A stretch of DNA of 64,000 nt from positions 310,001 to 374,000 of the forward strand of contig NZ_MIKB01000013.1 of the NCBI RefSeq assembly GCF_001730365.1, written 5' to 3'. Shown one piece after another: positions 44,308-53,402 of this stretch. Position numbers and translations under genes: made by a program. Position 1 is the first letter of the stretch. The number at the start of each line of letters is the position of its first letter. The stretch is from Enterococcus quebecensis (lineage in GTDB: Bacteria > Bacillota > Bacilli > Lactobacillales > Enterococcaceae). Below the pieces are notes generated by a model. That model saw only the letters and a program-made list of their open reading frames with translations, was not told the origin of the DNA and made no database searches.

Positions 44308-44448
44308 TCAACCAACGTTACCAGAAGCCATCACTCGATGTCTTTGCTCCCGCTTGTATTGTTGAATGATTTTTAAGGCTCGTTTTCTCGTTTTTCTATT
44401 GGTACACTTCAATCGTCTACGTGCACTTGAAAGATCTTGTTTTTCCAT
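44308..44448 (-). CDS. Small basic protein downstream of rpsN, 46 aa
   Basis: ATG at 44448 after AAAGGGGTGA, ending TGA at 44308. Very basic: EKQDLSSARRRLKCTNRKTR followed by KRALKIIQQYKREQ. No family recognised. Its place 22 bp after rpsN in a zinc-controlled operon suggests a ribosome-linked small protein, which is an inference only. Confidence 0.6.
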   Translation of the reverse strand: MEKQDLSSARRRLKCTNRKTRKRALKIIQQYKREQRHRVMASGNVG

Positions 44449-44470
44449 CCAATCACCCCTTTATAATCTT

Positions 44471-44740
44471 TTACCAGCTTGCTTTGTGAACACCAGGAAT
44501 CTGTCCTTGGTGTGCTAATGTTCTAAAATTGATTCGTGACATGCCGAATTTACGCATATACGCTCTTGGTCGTCCATCAATCAGATCACGATTTTTCAAA
44601 CGATTCGGATTGGAATCTTTTGGTAATTTTGCTAATGCTTCATAGTCTTTATTCGCTTTTAATTCGATACGTTGTTCAGCGTATTGTTCAATCAAATCAT
44701 GTTGACGTTTTGCTTTGGCAATTTTTGATTTTTTAGCCAT
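44471..44740 (-). CDS. rpsN: 30S ribosomal protein S14, zinc-independent type
   Basis: 89-aa S14 without the CxxC..CxxC zinc ribbon of the short S14 form; ends [39 protein letters not shown] is the family signature. Such C-minus paralogs replace the zinc form when zinc is scarce and are repressed by Zur. A Zur-type operator lies 48 bp upstream. AGGAGG precedes the ATG. Confidence 0.95.
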   Translation of the reverse strand: MAKKSKIAKAKRQHDLIEQYAEQRIELKANKDYEALAKLPKDSNPNRLKNRDLIDGRPRAYMRKFGMSRINFRTLAHQGQIPGVHKASW

Positions 44741-44787
44741 ACTCGAATTCCTCCTATTTTTTAAAATTTAAGAAACTATACCCGATG

Positions 44788-44810
44788 CAAATCGTAACAA
44801 TTACGATTTG
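44788..44810. promoter_or_regulatory. Zur-type operator upstream of rpsN
   Basis: Palindrome with core TCGTAACAATTACGA, one base off the Bacillus consensus TCGTAATNATTACGA, and symmetrical AAA/TTT flanks. Its position before a zinc-free S14 gene fits Zur repression. Confidence 0.85.
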
Positions 44811-44917
44811 AACCTTTAAAGAATAACACTAACAGAAGTAAATTTCAAGTATTCTTTCTTTAAATACATAAAATAATGCTGTCTACTTTTTTATACTAAT
44901 AAAATTATTTTTTTTGA

Positions 44918-45280
44918 TCAATCCTCACTCATTAGTGTATCAATCAGTGACCACGTCAACGGAGCATGGTATTTACCTGTTTTAGTATAAGTTGTAATGG
45001 ATAATTGGATTGGTGTTTGTTCATCCATAAAACTGATATTATAGGCTCCTAAGCTTTTATCTTTTCCAACAAAAAGATCTGTTTGATTTGTTTTCGATTC
45101 ATTTATAATAACTTTTTTTCCTTCTGGCAATTTACTTGGATCAGTATTTTTACTAACTACACCGTCTTTAGGAAAACTAAATTCTAACCGCTAGGTATAT
45201 GCTTCTGAATTTTCTGAAGATGTTTCCAAAAAGTCTGTCATTGAAACTTGAACCGTCCAGCCTCCCCCTGTGCCACAATA
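44918..45280 (-). pseudogene. WxL-domain gene remnant 1
   Basis: Reads CGTGGGWTVQVSMTDF, then a TAG inside the domain (after SENSEAYT), RLEFSFPKDG, and a complete final WxL motif KTGKYHAPLTWSLIDT. No signal peptide or start is left; the open part (44918-45130) is 70 codons. It is the end of a WxL gene like that at 46320, from which only the domain remains. Confidence 0.75.
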
Positions 45281-45422
45281 ATCAGGAATTTACAGACTCT
45301 TTTATTTTTTTGTACACCTTTTTCGTAATTTATTGAACTACTATTTTTGACCCTCGATTAATCAGAACTTAAAATTTGCAACTAGTTTATAAACTTGAAG
45401 ACAGAAAAAATTTAATAAAACT

Positions 45423-45461
45423 AAAAAAGCTCGCAATAAAACAGGAAAAATGTTTTATTGC
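45423..45461 (-). terminator. Terminator of pseudo-receiver regulator copy 2
   Basis: GCAATAAAACA and TGTTTTATTGC pair perfectly, followed on the minus strand by TTTTTTAG. A diverged copy with the same flanks lies near 49220-49265, after regulator copy 3. Confidence 0.8.
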
Positions 45462-45589
45462 AACCCTTTATCTTAATAAACAACGGTAAAAATATAAACC
45501 CTTCACAGATAAGCGATTTGATTCCAATTCTCTTTATCTCTTAATCTATTTTAAGTTTCAAACTATCTTACGCTTGTTTCTGTGTTAAA

Positions 45590-46288
45590 CTACCTAACTT
45601 TAAACATATATCCTTTAGATCGAATCGTTTTAATAAATCTTGGCTTCGTTGTGTTTTGTTCGATCTTACTTCTTAAATGGAAAACTGTATTGGCGATGCG
45701 ATAATTCTTATCTTCAATATCCGTTTCACTCTCCCACAAAGTTTCCTTGAATTCTTCATAAGAAATCGCTCTTCCTGGATTATTATATAAAATCTCCATA
45801 GCCTGAAATTCTTTTTTCGTTAAAGAAATTTCCTCTGCTCCATCAATAATAACACTCAAATTATTCGGTACTAAAACAAAATCTAAAATTGGTCCAGAAT
45901 TATCTTTTTTCAGGTTATTTCCTACTAATTGTTTGTTCACATTTAATCTTGCCAGTAGGTTATTTAATGTAATCAATAATTCTTCTGGTTCTATTTTATA
46001 TGAAAAACAAACCTCTGCTCCTAATTGTAAATAAACAACATTCGCATGAGAATCATCCTCTTTTGAGAGAAGATATATTGGTACTTTGATGTTCTGAGTG
46101 AGTTCAATCAGCCAACCACACGTTGTTGGCATATCTTCCTCTTCTATGATAATTGCATCAACCTGTGTTTCTCTTGATATCAGATCAGTTCTTTCTATCA
46201 GTGTAACTTCCCAACCTTTTTTCTTTAAAAAATTCATATGGATACCTTCGGAGGATTCATCCGAAGTTAGAAAACCAATTGTATACAT
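45590..46288 (-). CDS. Winged-helix regulator with pseudo-receiver domain (copy 2)
   Basis: Close paralog of the protein at 49383 (most of the winged helix is identical) and more distant from 33113. Receiver-like part: VDAIIIEEEDMPTTCGW with Glu at the phosphoacceptor position, VPIYLLSKEDD, CFSYKIEPEEL. Winged helix: EISLTKKEFQAMEILYNNPG, ISYEEFKETLWESETDIEDK, FIKTIRSKGYMF. GGAGG precedes the ATG. It lies 31 bp after the M60-WxL gene start and is transcribed away from it on the same strand, downstream of a lost promoter arrangement; probable regulator of neighbouring WxL genes. Confidence 0.8.
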   Translation of the reverse strand: MYTIGFLTSDESSEGIHMNFLKKKGWEVTLIERTDLISRETQVDAIIIEEEDMPTTCGWLIELTQNIKVPIYLLSKEDDSHANVVYLQLGAEVCFSYKIEPEELLITLNNLLARLNVNKQLVGNNLKKDNSGPILDFVLVPNNLSVIIDGAEEISLTKKEFQAMEILYNNPGRAISYEEFKETLWESETDIEDKNYRIANTVFHLRSKIEQNTTKPRFIKTIRSKGYMFKVR

Positions 46289-46319
46289 TCTGTTCTCCTC
46301 CTATTAATTCAATTCAATT

Positions 46320-49067
46320 TTATTTCATTGGTCCATCAACTAGCGACCAGGTTATTTCTGCTTTATAGACTCCCGTTTTTACATAAGTGGGGATTGATAA
46401 GCTGACAGCATTTTCCACAGTTGTTTGATCAGTCATAAAGACATCTGTATAATCTCCCAAACCTTGATCTTTTTCGGCTGAAAAAACCAATTGATTTGTA
46501 TTTGCTGTTGAAATGATTACTTCATTTGTTTTCGGCGGGTTCTCTAAATCCCCCTCTTCGCTAGTAATCGTTCCTTTTGGAATTTTCAAACGCCAACCTT
46601 TAAGGATCGTTTCTTTGTTTTCTCCATCTTCTGATGAAAAATCAGTCATTGTAACTTGAACGTTCCAACCACTACCTACTCCTCGTTTATCTATGACTTC
46701 TAAACCAAGGTGTTCGCCTGGTGCTACATAGGCTTTACCTGTCTGACCTAATTGAATTTGATTAAATAAAAATGCTGAGACCCCATTTAGCGTAAAATCA
46801 TTCGGATCAGCAACTACCTCAACAGTTACTCTATCTGCTCCACCTGTATCCACCACAGGAAATAGATAGTCGTATTTATCTTGATAAACTATTTTATTTT
46901 TTTCTGATAATTCATTCATAGCTGCCCAAAGCTGCTGCTTCAATTCAGATTCTGATGCTGTTTTTAGCTCTTCTTGACTATTTATTTCCGCTGCTAATGC
47001 ATCAATTTTCCCCCTTAAGATCAATTCCGGGTCATTTTTTAATTGCAGATTTTCCAAACCTCTAGTGGTCATTTTTAAGTCATTTGTGTTATTCGCTTTA
47101 TAAATGATATTATCAGTACTTAGTAGACGAGTTCTTGTTTCTGCATGGAAGATTTTCACTTGGTAGCCAGGAGCAAAAGGAAACGTATCTTCTCCTAACG
47201 TATTTTTTGTTCCTTCTAACTCTTTACTATAAATGACCTTCCCTGTTGGATCACTTACTTGTATACTGATGTATTTTTCTCCAGCATAATAGGTATGAGG
47301 ATCTTTATTTATCACTTTAAAACTTGCTTGTTGAAGGTTTGAATTTGTTTTAAAAGAAGCGGCAAGTACATTTCCTAACCCTTGAAATCGTATTTCTTGG
47401 TTCAATAATGTACTGGTATTAATTTTTTTTAATGTAATCGTGTTGGTATTTTCTTTTTCTTTGATATACATATAATGTTGATCGAAGGTATAGCCAAGTT
47501 TTAGACTATCCACTAACTCTAAGGTATAGACTCCATTTGGTACATCATCAAAACGGATCGATGCGTCTTGAATCACTTTTTCTTTAATAATCCTTTTGCC
47601 CTCTAATAACCGAATTCTTTTCCCTGTGATTTGCTTAAGATCATCTATTTTCACATTCACAGTAAGTGATCCGACCAATCCCAATGGGGCGATGGTTTGA
47701 TTATCTACAAGCTCAAAATTTGAATTGATCATAATCGGCCCATCAATGCGTTTTCTTGCAGTATCTAGTTGATCTTTTGGCATCACATCCACTAAGGAAG
47801 CCACCGCCGGATATCGTCTAGAACGATTTACTTCCCCTTGTCTAGTACTGGTTTTCATTTTCCAGCGATCTAAGGCTGGAGTAAAATCAAATCCACTTGT
47901 TTCACTATAATATTTATTCATCAACTCAGGAAGTGGATAATTTGCAGTATTAAATCCAGATTGTTGGGCTAATAAACGGTATCCTTGATACATTTTGGCA
48001 TAAGCTTCTTTACCCGCTTTTTGTTTTAACATAGTCAATAATACTAAACGTTCTCTAAGGTTTAGATCGTCAACATACCCTTTTTTATCAGTCACTATTT
48101 TTTGATATAAGCCAGCATCAATTTGCGTTCTTTTACCAAAGTTAAAAAGCCAACTAAAATTATCAGCAGCTTTTCCAAATCTTTCGTACTGGAATTGCGC
48201 TGCCAATAAGTTATTTGATACTTCTCCAGTATAAATCCCTACATTATCAAATCCTGCCTGATACCCATGACCAATTTCATGAAGCGGGCCCCAACCTCTT
48301 TTTTCCAACCACATATCCGCACTGTTACTAGTGTTAGCCGTCCAGTTTACATTATAATACGCCCCTCCTGGACCACTGGCATCAGCTTTTAAGAAATAGC
48401 GATTATCGCTCTTTTTATTTACTGGCGAAGAGTCATCCAAACCGATATATTGATCAAACGTAACAAGTATGTCATCTATATGTTCAATTAGCTCATCAAT
48501 CGTTTTAAAATCTTTAAGATTTCTGACTAATTCTTTATCTCTTTTAGGTAAATAAAGCTGAAATCTTGTTCCTTTAATCAATGCGTAATTGCCATCAGCT
48601 TTGTCCCAGGTAGCAAAAAAATCAACAGGATTCCCATGTGATTCATAAATCGCCAATTTTTTTTGTGGGCTAGTAGCAACAATTTCATATTCTATGGATG
48701 CGTTTGTTTGACCATACGGTGTAGTAATAAAAGGAGTAGTCACAAAACTAGAAGAAACTTCTACCCATTGTGCCCCAACTTTTTTAGATACTTCCTCTTT
48801 AGAATCATTGGATAATAACCACACAGTCAAATCCCCTTTAAAAGAAGGATTTGTTTGTCTGATTTTCAATGTTGTATTTTCTCTTAACATAAATCCTAAA
48901 TCTTGGCGGTCATGATATCTTCCTTTGGTGATTCCTGCTTTAAACAACCAAGTGGGTTCTTTTATAGCTGGAATTTCTAACGTCTGCACTTCTGCGGAAG
49001 CTAATTGAGTTCCAGAGAATAACATCATGAAGAAAAACCAACTTATTATATAGACATATTTTTTCAT
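46320..49067 (-). CDS. Secreted M60-family metallopeptidase with C-terminal WxL domain
   Basis: 915 aa. Signal peptide to about residue 25. Peptidase M60 (enhancin-like) domain about 40-420 with the zinc motif HEIGHGYQ (His263, Glu264, His267) and the downstream Glu in TGEVSNNLLA; M60 enzymes cleave mucin-type glycoproteins. Middle: Ig-like/beta-rich modules (TLELVDSLKLGYTFDQHYMY, FAPGYQVKIFHAETRTRL). The end (about 770-915) is a WxL domain: GVGSGWNVQVTMTDFSS, GWRLKIPKGTITS and YKAEITWSLVDGPMK. It should be attached to the cell wall by WxL binding. ATG follows GGAG. Confidence 0.9.
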   Translation of the reverse strand: MKKYVYIISWFFFMMLFSGTQLASAEVQTLEIPAIKEPTWLFKAGITKGRYHDRQDLGFMLRENTTLKIRQTNPSFKGDLTVWLLSNDSKEEVSKKVGAQWVEVSSSFVTTPFITTPYGQTNASIEYEIVATSPQKKLAIYESHGNPVDFFATWDKADGNYALIKGTRFQLYLPKRDKELVRNLKDFKTIDELIEHIDDILVTFDQYIGLDDSSPVNKKSDNRYFLKADASGPGGAYYNVNWTANTSNSADMWLEKRGWGPLHEIGHGYQAGFDNVGIYTGEVSNNLLAAQFQYERFGKAADNFSWLFNFGKRTQIDAGLYQKIVTDKKGYVDDLNLRERLVLLTMLKQKAGKEAYAKMYQGYRLLAQQSGFNTANYPLPELMNKYYSETSGFDFTPALDRWKMKTSTRQGEVNRSRRYPAVASLVDVMPKDQLDTARKRIDGPIMINSNFELVDNQTIAPLGLVGSLTVNVKIDDLKQITGKRIRLLEGKRIIKEKVIQDASIRFDDVPNGVYTLELVDSLKLGYTFDQHYMYIKEKENTNTITLKKINTSTLLNQEIRFQGLGNVLAASFKTNSNLQQASFKVINKDPHTYYAGEKYISIQVSDPTGKVIYSKELEGTKNTLGEDTFPFAPGYQVKIFHAETRTRLLSTDNIIYKANNTNDLKMTTRGLENLQLKNDPELILRGKIDALAAEINSQEELKTASESELKQQLWAAMNELSEKNKIVYQDKYDYLFPVVDTGGADRVTVEVVADPNDFTLNGVSAFLFNQIQLGQTGKAYVAPGEHLGLEVIDKRGVGSGWNVQVTMTDFSSEDGENKETILKGWRLKIPKGTITSEEGDLENPPKTNEVIISTANTNQLVFSAEKDQGLGDYTDVFMTDQTTVENAVSLSIPTYVKTGVYKAEITWSLVDGPMK

Positions 49068-49382
49068 TCTCTTTCTCTCCTTAAGTAATAAAAGTAAAAA
49101 ATGTTCTTTTTATTTTCTGATTACTTCAATATAATTTTTTTTACACTAGATTATCTACTTTCTTCGTGTTTTCTTCTTTGGTAATTAGTTTATAAACTTG
49201 ATGACAGAAAAAGTATAATAAGTCTAAAAAGCTCGTAACAAAACTGAAAAATATTTTATGTCGAGCTTTTTATCTTAATAATAATGGTAAAAAAATTCAA
49301 AAATAAGCTCTTTTCTTTCAGTTGCCTTTACCTCGTATTCTATTTTAAGTTTCAAACTATCGCCATGCGTTTCCGAGTTAAA

Positions 49383-50087
49383 CTACCTAACTTTAAACAT
49401 GTATCCTTTAGATCGAACCGTTTTAATAAATCTTGGCTTCGTTGTGTTTTGTTCAATTTTACTTCTTAAATGGAAAACCGTATTCGCAATGCGATAATTT
49501 TTATCTTCAATGTCTGTTTCGCTTTCCCATAAGGTTTCCTTGAACTCTTCATACGAAATCGCTCTTCCTGGATTATTATATAAAATCTCCATTGCCTGAA
49601 ATTCTTTTCTTGTTAAAGAAATTTCCTCTTCTCCATCAATAATGACAGCCAAATTATTCGGCACCAACACAAAATCTGAATCTAATCCAGAATTATCTTT
49701 TTTCAGATGGTTACCTACTTTCACCTGCTGTTTATTTACAGTTACTCTTGCTAGTAAGTTATTCAATGTTATTAAAAATTCCTCTGGATCTATTTTGGAT
49801 GAAAAACAAATCTCTCCCCCTAATTGTAAATAAACAACATTCGCATGAGAATCATCCTCTTTTGAGAGCAGATAAATGGGTACTTTGATCTTCTGAGTAA
49901 GTTCGATCAGCCAGCCACATGTTGTCGCCATATCATCCTCATGTATAAGAATCGCATCGAACTGTGTTTCTCCTTCTATTGGGTTAGCTTTTTTTATCAG
50001 CGTAACTTCCCAACCTTTTTTCTTTAAACAATTCGTATGGGTACCATTCGTCGTTTCTTCCGAAGTTAAAAAGCCGATTTTATACAT
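49383..50087 (-). CDS. Winged-helix regulator with pseudo-receiver domain (copy 3)
   Basis: Near-duplicate of the regulator at 45590, with the same C-terminal winged helix. Phosphoacceptor region reads DAILIHEDDMATTCGW, again with Glu instead of Asp. It has about seven extra residues in the linker (RVTVNKQQVKVGNHLKKD). Flanking terminator and upstream TCCTCCTATTAATT-like sequence are also duplicated, so a unit of about 0.9 kb was copied. Downstream lies the M60-WxL gene's promoter region. Confidence 0.8.
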   Translation of the reverse strand: MYKIGFLTSEETTNGTHTNCLKKKGWEVTLIKKANPIEGETQFDAILIHEDDMATTCGWLIELTQKIKVPIYLLSKEDDSHANVVYLQLGGEICFSSKIDPEEFLITLNNLLARVTVNKQQVKVGNHLKKDNSGLDSDFVLVPNNLAVIIDGEEEISLTRKEFQAMEILYNNPGRAISYEEFKETLWESETDIEDKNYRIANTVFHLRSKIEQNTTKPRFIKTVRSKGYMFKVR

Positions 50088-50106
50088 CTTGTTGTCCTCC
50101 TATTAA

Positions 50107-50200
50107 TTACATCTTATTTTGTCGGTTCGTTGATCGTTCAATACGTGCCCAAGTAAAATCCACATTATATTTGCTAGCCTTGGCATAGATTGGAATGGGG
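50107..50200 (-). pseudogene. WxL-domain gene remnant 2
   Basis: The last frame reads PIPIYAKASKYNVDFTWARIE, recognisable as a final WxL motif with W-A-R in place of W-x-L, and ends at TAA 50107. Sequence to about 50400 upstream has stop codons in all frames with faint WxL-like pieces. A further decayed member of the surface protein family. Confidence 0.6.
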
Positions 50201-50517
50201 CATTTCCGATGAAGTTTTATTATACATACATAGAAAAATCCATCATCGCTACTTGACAATCAAACTGCACTATTTTCACTTTATCGATAGGCTTACACGC
50301 TGAATCGTTCACTGGTTACTAAAGACGCTTGACCTGCCACGCTAATTTTTACTTGATTACTTCTTAGATGAGTCAGCTAATGCTAAATTTTACTGAACCA
50401 AGTGGTTTGATTATTTCTTTACTTTTTAGTTAAAATGTATAATGTGATTTAAATTGGTTCTATAACCTTGTATGTATATCAAAATTTATTTTATAAACGT
50501 ACGTTTTTATGTTTGAG

Positions 50518-50565
50518 TTTTTTATAATAAAAATATTCCCAGCTCTAATTCGAGCTAGGAACATC
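50518..50565 (-). terminator. Terminator overlapping the end of the LRR-WxL gene
   Basis: TTCCTAGCTC and GAGCTGGGAA pair (one wobble) around GAATTA, followed by TATTTTTATT. The 5' arm is inside the last codons of the gene. Confidence 0.8.
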
Positions 50566-53382
50566 CTCTAGCGTCCAAAGAACACTGCCTTCATATTTAT
50601 CTAAATAGTTTGAACCATTCATTTTATATTGTAAGCCTTGTTTATCATTCCAAGTACTTGAAATGGGAATGACTTCTTTGTCCGAGTCACTTGTACCAGT
50701 TTCAATGACGATTTTTTGACCAGATATAATTTCTTTTTCAATACCTTTACTGTCACTGTACGTGTACGCACCTTTAAGATCTCTTAAACTTGATTTCAAA
50801 GGACTTGGTGTTAAACTCAATTGCCAATTTCCCTTATCACGATTATCAAATACAGCAACATCTCCAGTTAATTGAACCGGTTTAGTCAAATCTGCACCTA
50901 ACGGGATAGTGAATGACATCGCTGTTGGAACGCTGTCTAATTTTAATTCAGCAATTTTTGAACTAATTTCAAATTGATTATTGGGATTTAGCTCTGCTTT
51001 ATCCAGTATTATCTTATAAGAAATACCTTTAGTATAAGGAATAGAAACAGATTTATCTGCTAAACCTTCGTATAAAACATCATCTGACTCACCATTTTTA
51101 ATTGTAAAGGTATGTCCAGCGTATAATGCTGAATTTTTCCCTTTCGATAGAACTTGAAGTGCAAAATTACCTTGATCGGTTTCATCAAACGGCTTGATGC
51201 TTGCTAAATTACTATCACTTATATTAAGAGCAGCCTTCCCTACTAATTTCAGTTCCTCACTTCCTTTAAAGAAAGTATTAGCAAAATTTTTCGCTACAGC
51301 GCTTGTTAAGAAGCTTGGTAGCTCAGCTGAATTATAAGTTAATTGTGTATTGTTGATATTCAGAACTTTAAATCCATCGCTTAAAGTCACCAGATTCCCT
51401 ACAAATTGATTATCATTCAATCCTAAAGTACTAAGATTTTTCAATTTGTTTAGTTCAACTGGTATTGTTCCAGTCAATTTATTATTAGATAAATCCAATG
51501 TCTCTAGATTTGTTAAACTTGTCAAACTATCAGGGAATGGTCCACTAAACGAATTTCCAAAAATTTGCAAATCTTTCAGATTAGTCAAACTTCCTAACTC
51601 GGTAGGTAGATCACCTGTCATTTTCTTGTTTTTCAAATATAAAAGATTTAAATTTTTCAGCGCTTTTATATTTTTAGGAATATATTGTCCAGAAAAATCA
51701 CCGGTTGTTCCAGTATTAAGTTGGGTTATTTTATCTAAATCTTCCATATATACATCTTTATCAATTTGCTTTGGACTCAGTTGTTTGTTTATCTCATCAA
51801 TGATCCAAGCTTGATTTTCAAAGAAGCTTGACGTAACTGGTTGAGGCATAACTGTTACAGGTACAGATATTATCGCCTCGACTCCCTTCATTCTTGTACT
51901 CTCAATTTTCACATCAACTGAGGTTGCCCCACTTGTGTTAAAATCTTGGGCTTTGACAAAGCCAACGACCCTTGCAGTATCAATAGATAGAGAACTTTTT
52001 AGTCCACTTACTAGCTTAGACGCATCTAAATCTTTTGTTGAACTTCCAAAAGCAACTTTCTGAGAGATTGGATTTGCCGAAACTGTAGGGATTATTTGTG
52101 CGGTTCCTTTTCCGGAAACCGAGTTTACACTAGCAGCCCCTTTCAGCCTTGTATTGAAAGCACTTATCGAAAAATTCATCCTACGGTCTTTTTCATTGTA
52201 TACAGCCAAAGCAGAAGATTCAGAAATGCCTGTATTACTAACTTTGATACTGACGTTACCGCTTTGCAATGTTTTTAATAATGCGTTTGGAAAGACTACT
52301 CCTTTTCCGCCAGTAGATAAATTCGTAATCCTTGTTTGACTAGTAATGTCTGTTCCCCACTCATCCAATACTTTAATTGATGATTTTGCAAAAGATGAAA
52401 AATTCCCTCCATCATCCTTTAAATTAATAGTTAAGCTATCCGGAAATAATGAATCATAGGTATCAACCAATCTCTGAGTGATTGTGTAATCCGCTTGAAG
52501 CGTAGAGAGTTCTGAACCTTGGATATTTGGTTGTACATAAGTAGGTAATCCTAGTGACTTTACCTTCGCTGAAAATGGAACAAGTTCTGATGTATAGGCA
52601 AATCCATTATACCAACCAACTCGTAAAGGTACACTATTATCTTGTATATAAATATAATCTGCCCAATCCCCTACAAAATTATTCATACTACGACGAGGAA
52701 CCTGAATTCTCATCATTTGCCTAGCACTTAATGAAGAAGTAGCCTCTACTAAAGTTGCTGCTTTAGTGCCAATCCTACTTAAAATAACTTTTTTTAATCC
52801 AGGATTTAATTCAATAGAATCATACGTTTGACTATTTTCATTTTCATATAGTCTAGTTAGTAAAGAACTTTGAGGATACTGGAGGTAAACATTTGATACA
52901 GGTGCTTTTGTATCTTGATAAACAAGTTGAAGGTCAAAAAAACCATCTTTAGCAAAAGAACTTGCGGCAGCAGCATTAATGCTCCCCGAACTTGTTAGAC
53001 GAATTTCCCCATAAAATTGACCTTTTATAAGCATAGTCATCTTTAAACTTAGCTTGCGTCCGGCATAATCTCCAACATTTTTATAATATAAAGTGTCACC
53101 TTTAGTGATTGGATAGCCACTGTTCAAGCTTTTAAAGGCTTGCTCTCCTTTTTCATTTACGATGTCCTTCGGTATTTGTTCAAGTGTTCCTTGATATTGC
53201 GGCCGTATTTCCGGCTTATCTGGAGTAAAACTCGTTCCCCTAACAACAGTCCCTTGTTCATCAATTTCCATAAAATAACTTTCAAGATCAGCTGCTAAGG
53301 TCTTTTGAGTATTAAACAGAAATAAAACTGTAAGAAGTACACTAAAAATCAGCATTGACACTGATCTGCGCTTTATTTTCAT
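50545..53382 (-). CDS. Internalin-like LRR protein with C-terminal WxL domain
   Basis: 945 aa. Signal peptide, a large beta-rich N-terminal region (about 30-530), then leucine-rich repeats at about 545-690: LTNLKDLQIFGNSFSGPFPD, LTNLETLDLSNNKLTGTIPV, LKNLSTLGLNDNQF. These follow the plant-like LxxLxLxxNxLxGxIP pattern. After a further domain the protein ends in a WxL domain (GNWQLSLTPSPL and GSVLWTLEDVPSSN). Comparable to ElrA-type WxL-LRR proteins of enterococci. Its start follows AAGGAGG and it lies 20 bp after a DUF916 gene, its likely membrane partner. Confidence 0.9.
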   Translation of the reverse strand: MKIKRRSVSMLIFSVLLTVLFLFNTQKTLAADLESYFMEIDEQGTVVRGTSFTPDKPEIRPQYQGTLEQIPKDIVNEKGEQAFKSLNSGYPITKGDTLYYKNVGDYAGRKLSLKMTMLIKGQFYGEIRLTSSGSINAAAASSFAKDGFFDLQLVYQDTKAPVSNVYLQYPQSSLLTRLYENENSQTYDSIELNPGLKKVILSRIGTKAATLVEATSSLSARQMMRIQVPRRSMNNFVGDWADYIYIQDNSVPLRVGWYNGFAYTSELVPFSAKVKSLGLPTYVQPNIQGSELSTLQADYTITQRLVDTYDSLFPDSLTINLKDDGGNFSSFAKSSIKVLDEWGTDITSQTRITNLSTGGKGVVFPNALLKTLQSGNVSIKVSNTGISESSALAVYNEKDRRMNFSISAFNTRLKGAASVNSVSGKGTAQIIPTVSANPISQKVAFGSSTKDLDASKLVSGLKSSLSIDTARVVGFVKAQDFNTSGATSVDVKIESTRMKGVEAIISVPVTVMPQPVTSSFFENQAWIIDEINKQLSPKQIDKDVYMEDLDKITQLNTGTTGDFSGQYIPKNIKALKNLNLLYLKNKKMTGDLPTELGSLTNLKDLQIFGNSFSGPFPDSLTSLTNLETLDLSNNKLTGTIPVELNKLKNLSTLGLNDNQFVGNLVTLSDGFKVLNINNTQLTYNSAELPSFLTSAVAKNFANTFFKGSEELKLVGKAALNISDSNLASIKPFDETDQGNFALQVLSKGKNSALYAGHTFTIKNGESDDVLYEGLADKSVSIPYTKGISYKIILDKAELNPNNQFEISSKIAELKLDSVPTAMSFTIPLGADLTKPVQLTGDVAVFDNRDKGNWQLSLTPSPLKSSLRDLKGAYTYSDSKGIEKEIISGQKIVIETGTSDSDKEVIPISSTWNDKQGLQYKMNGSNYLDKYEGSVLWTLEDVPSSN

Positions 53383-53402
53383 GTTTCATCCTCCTTTTTA
53401 TA

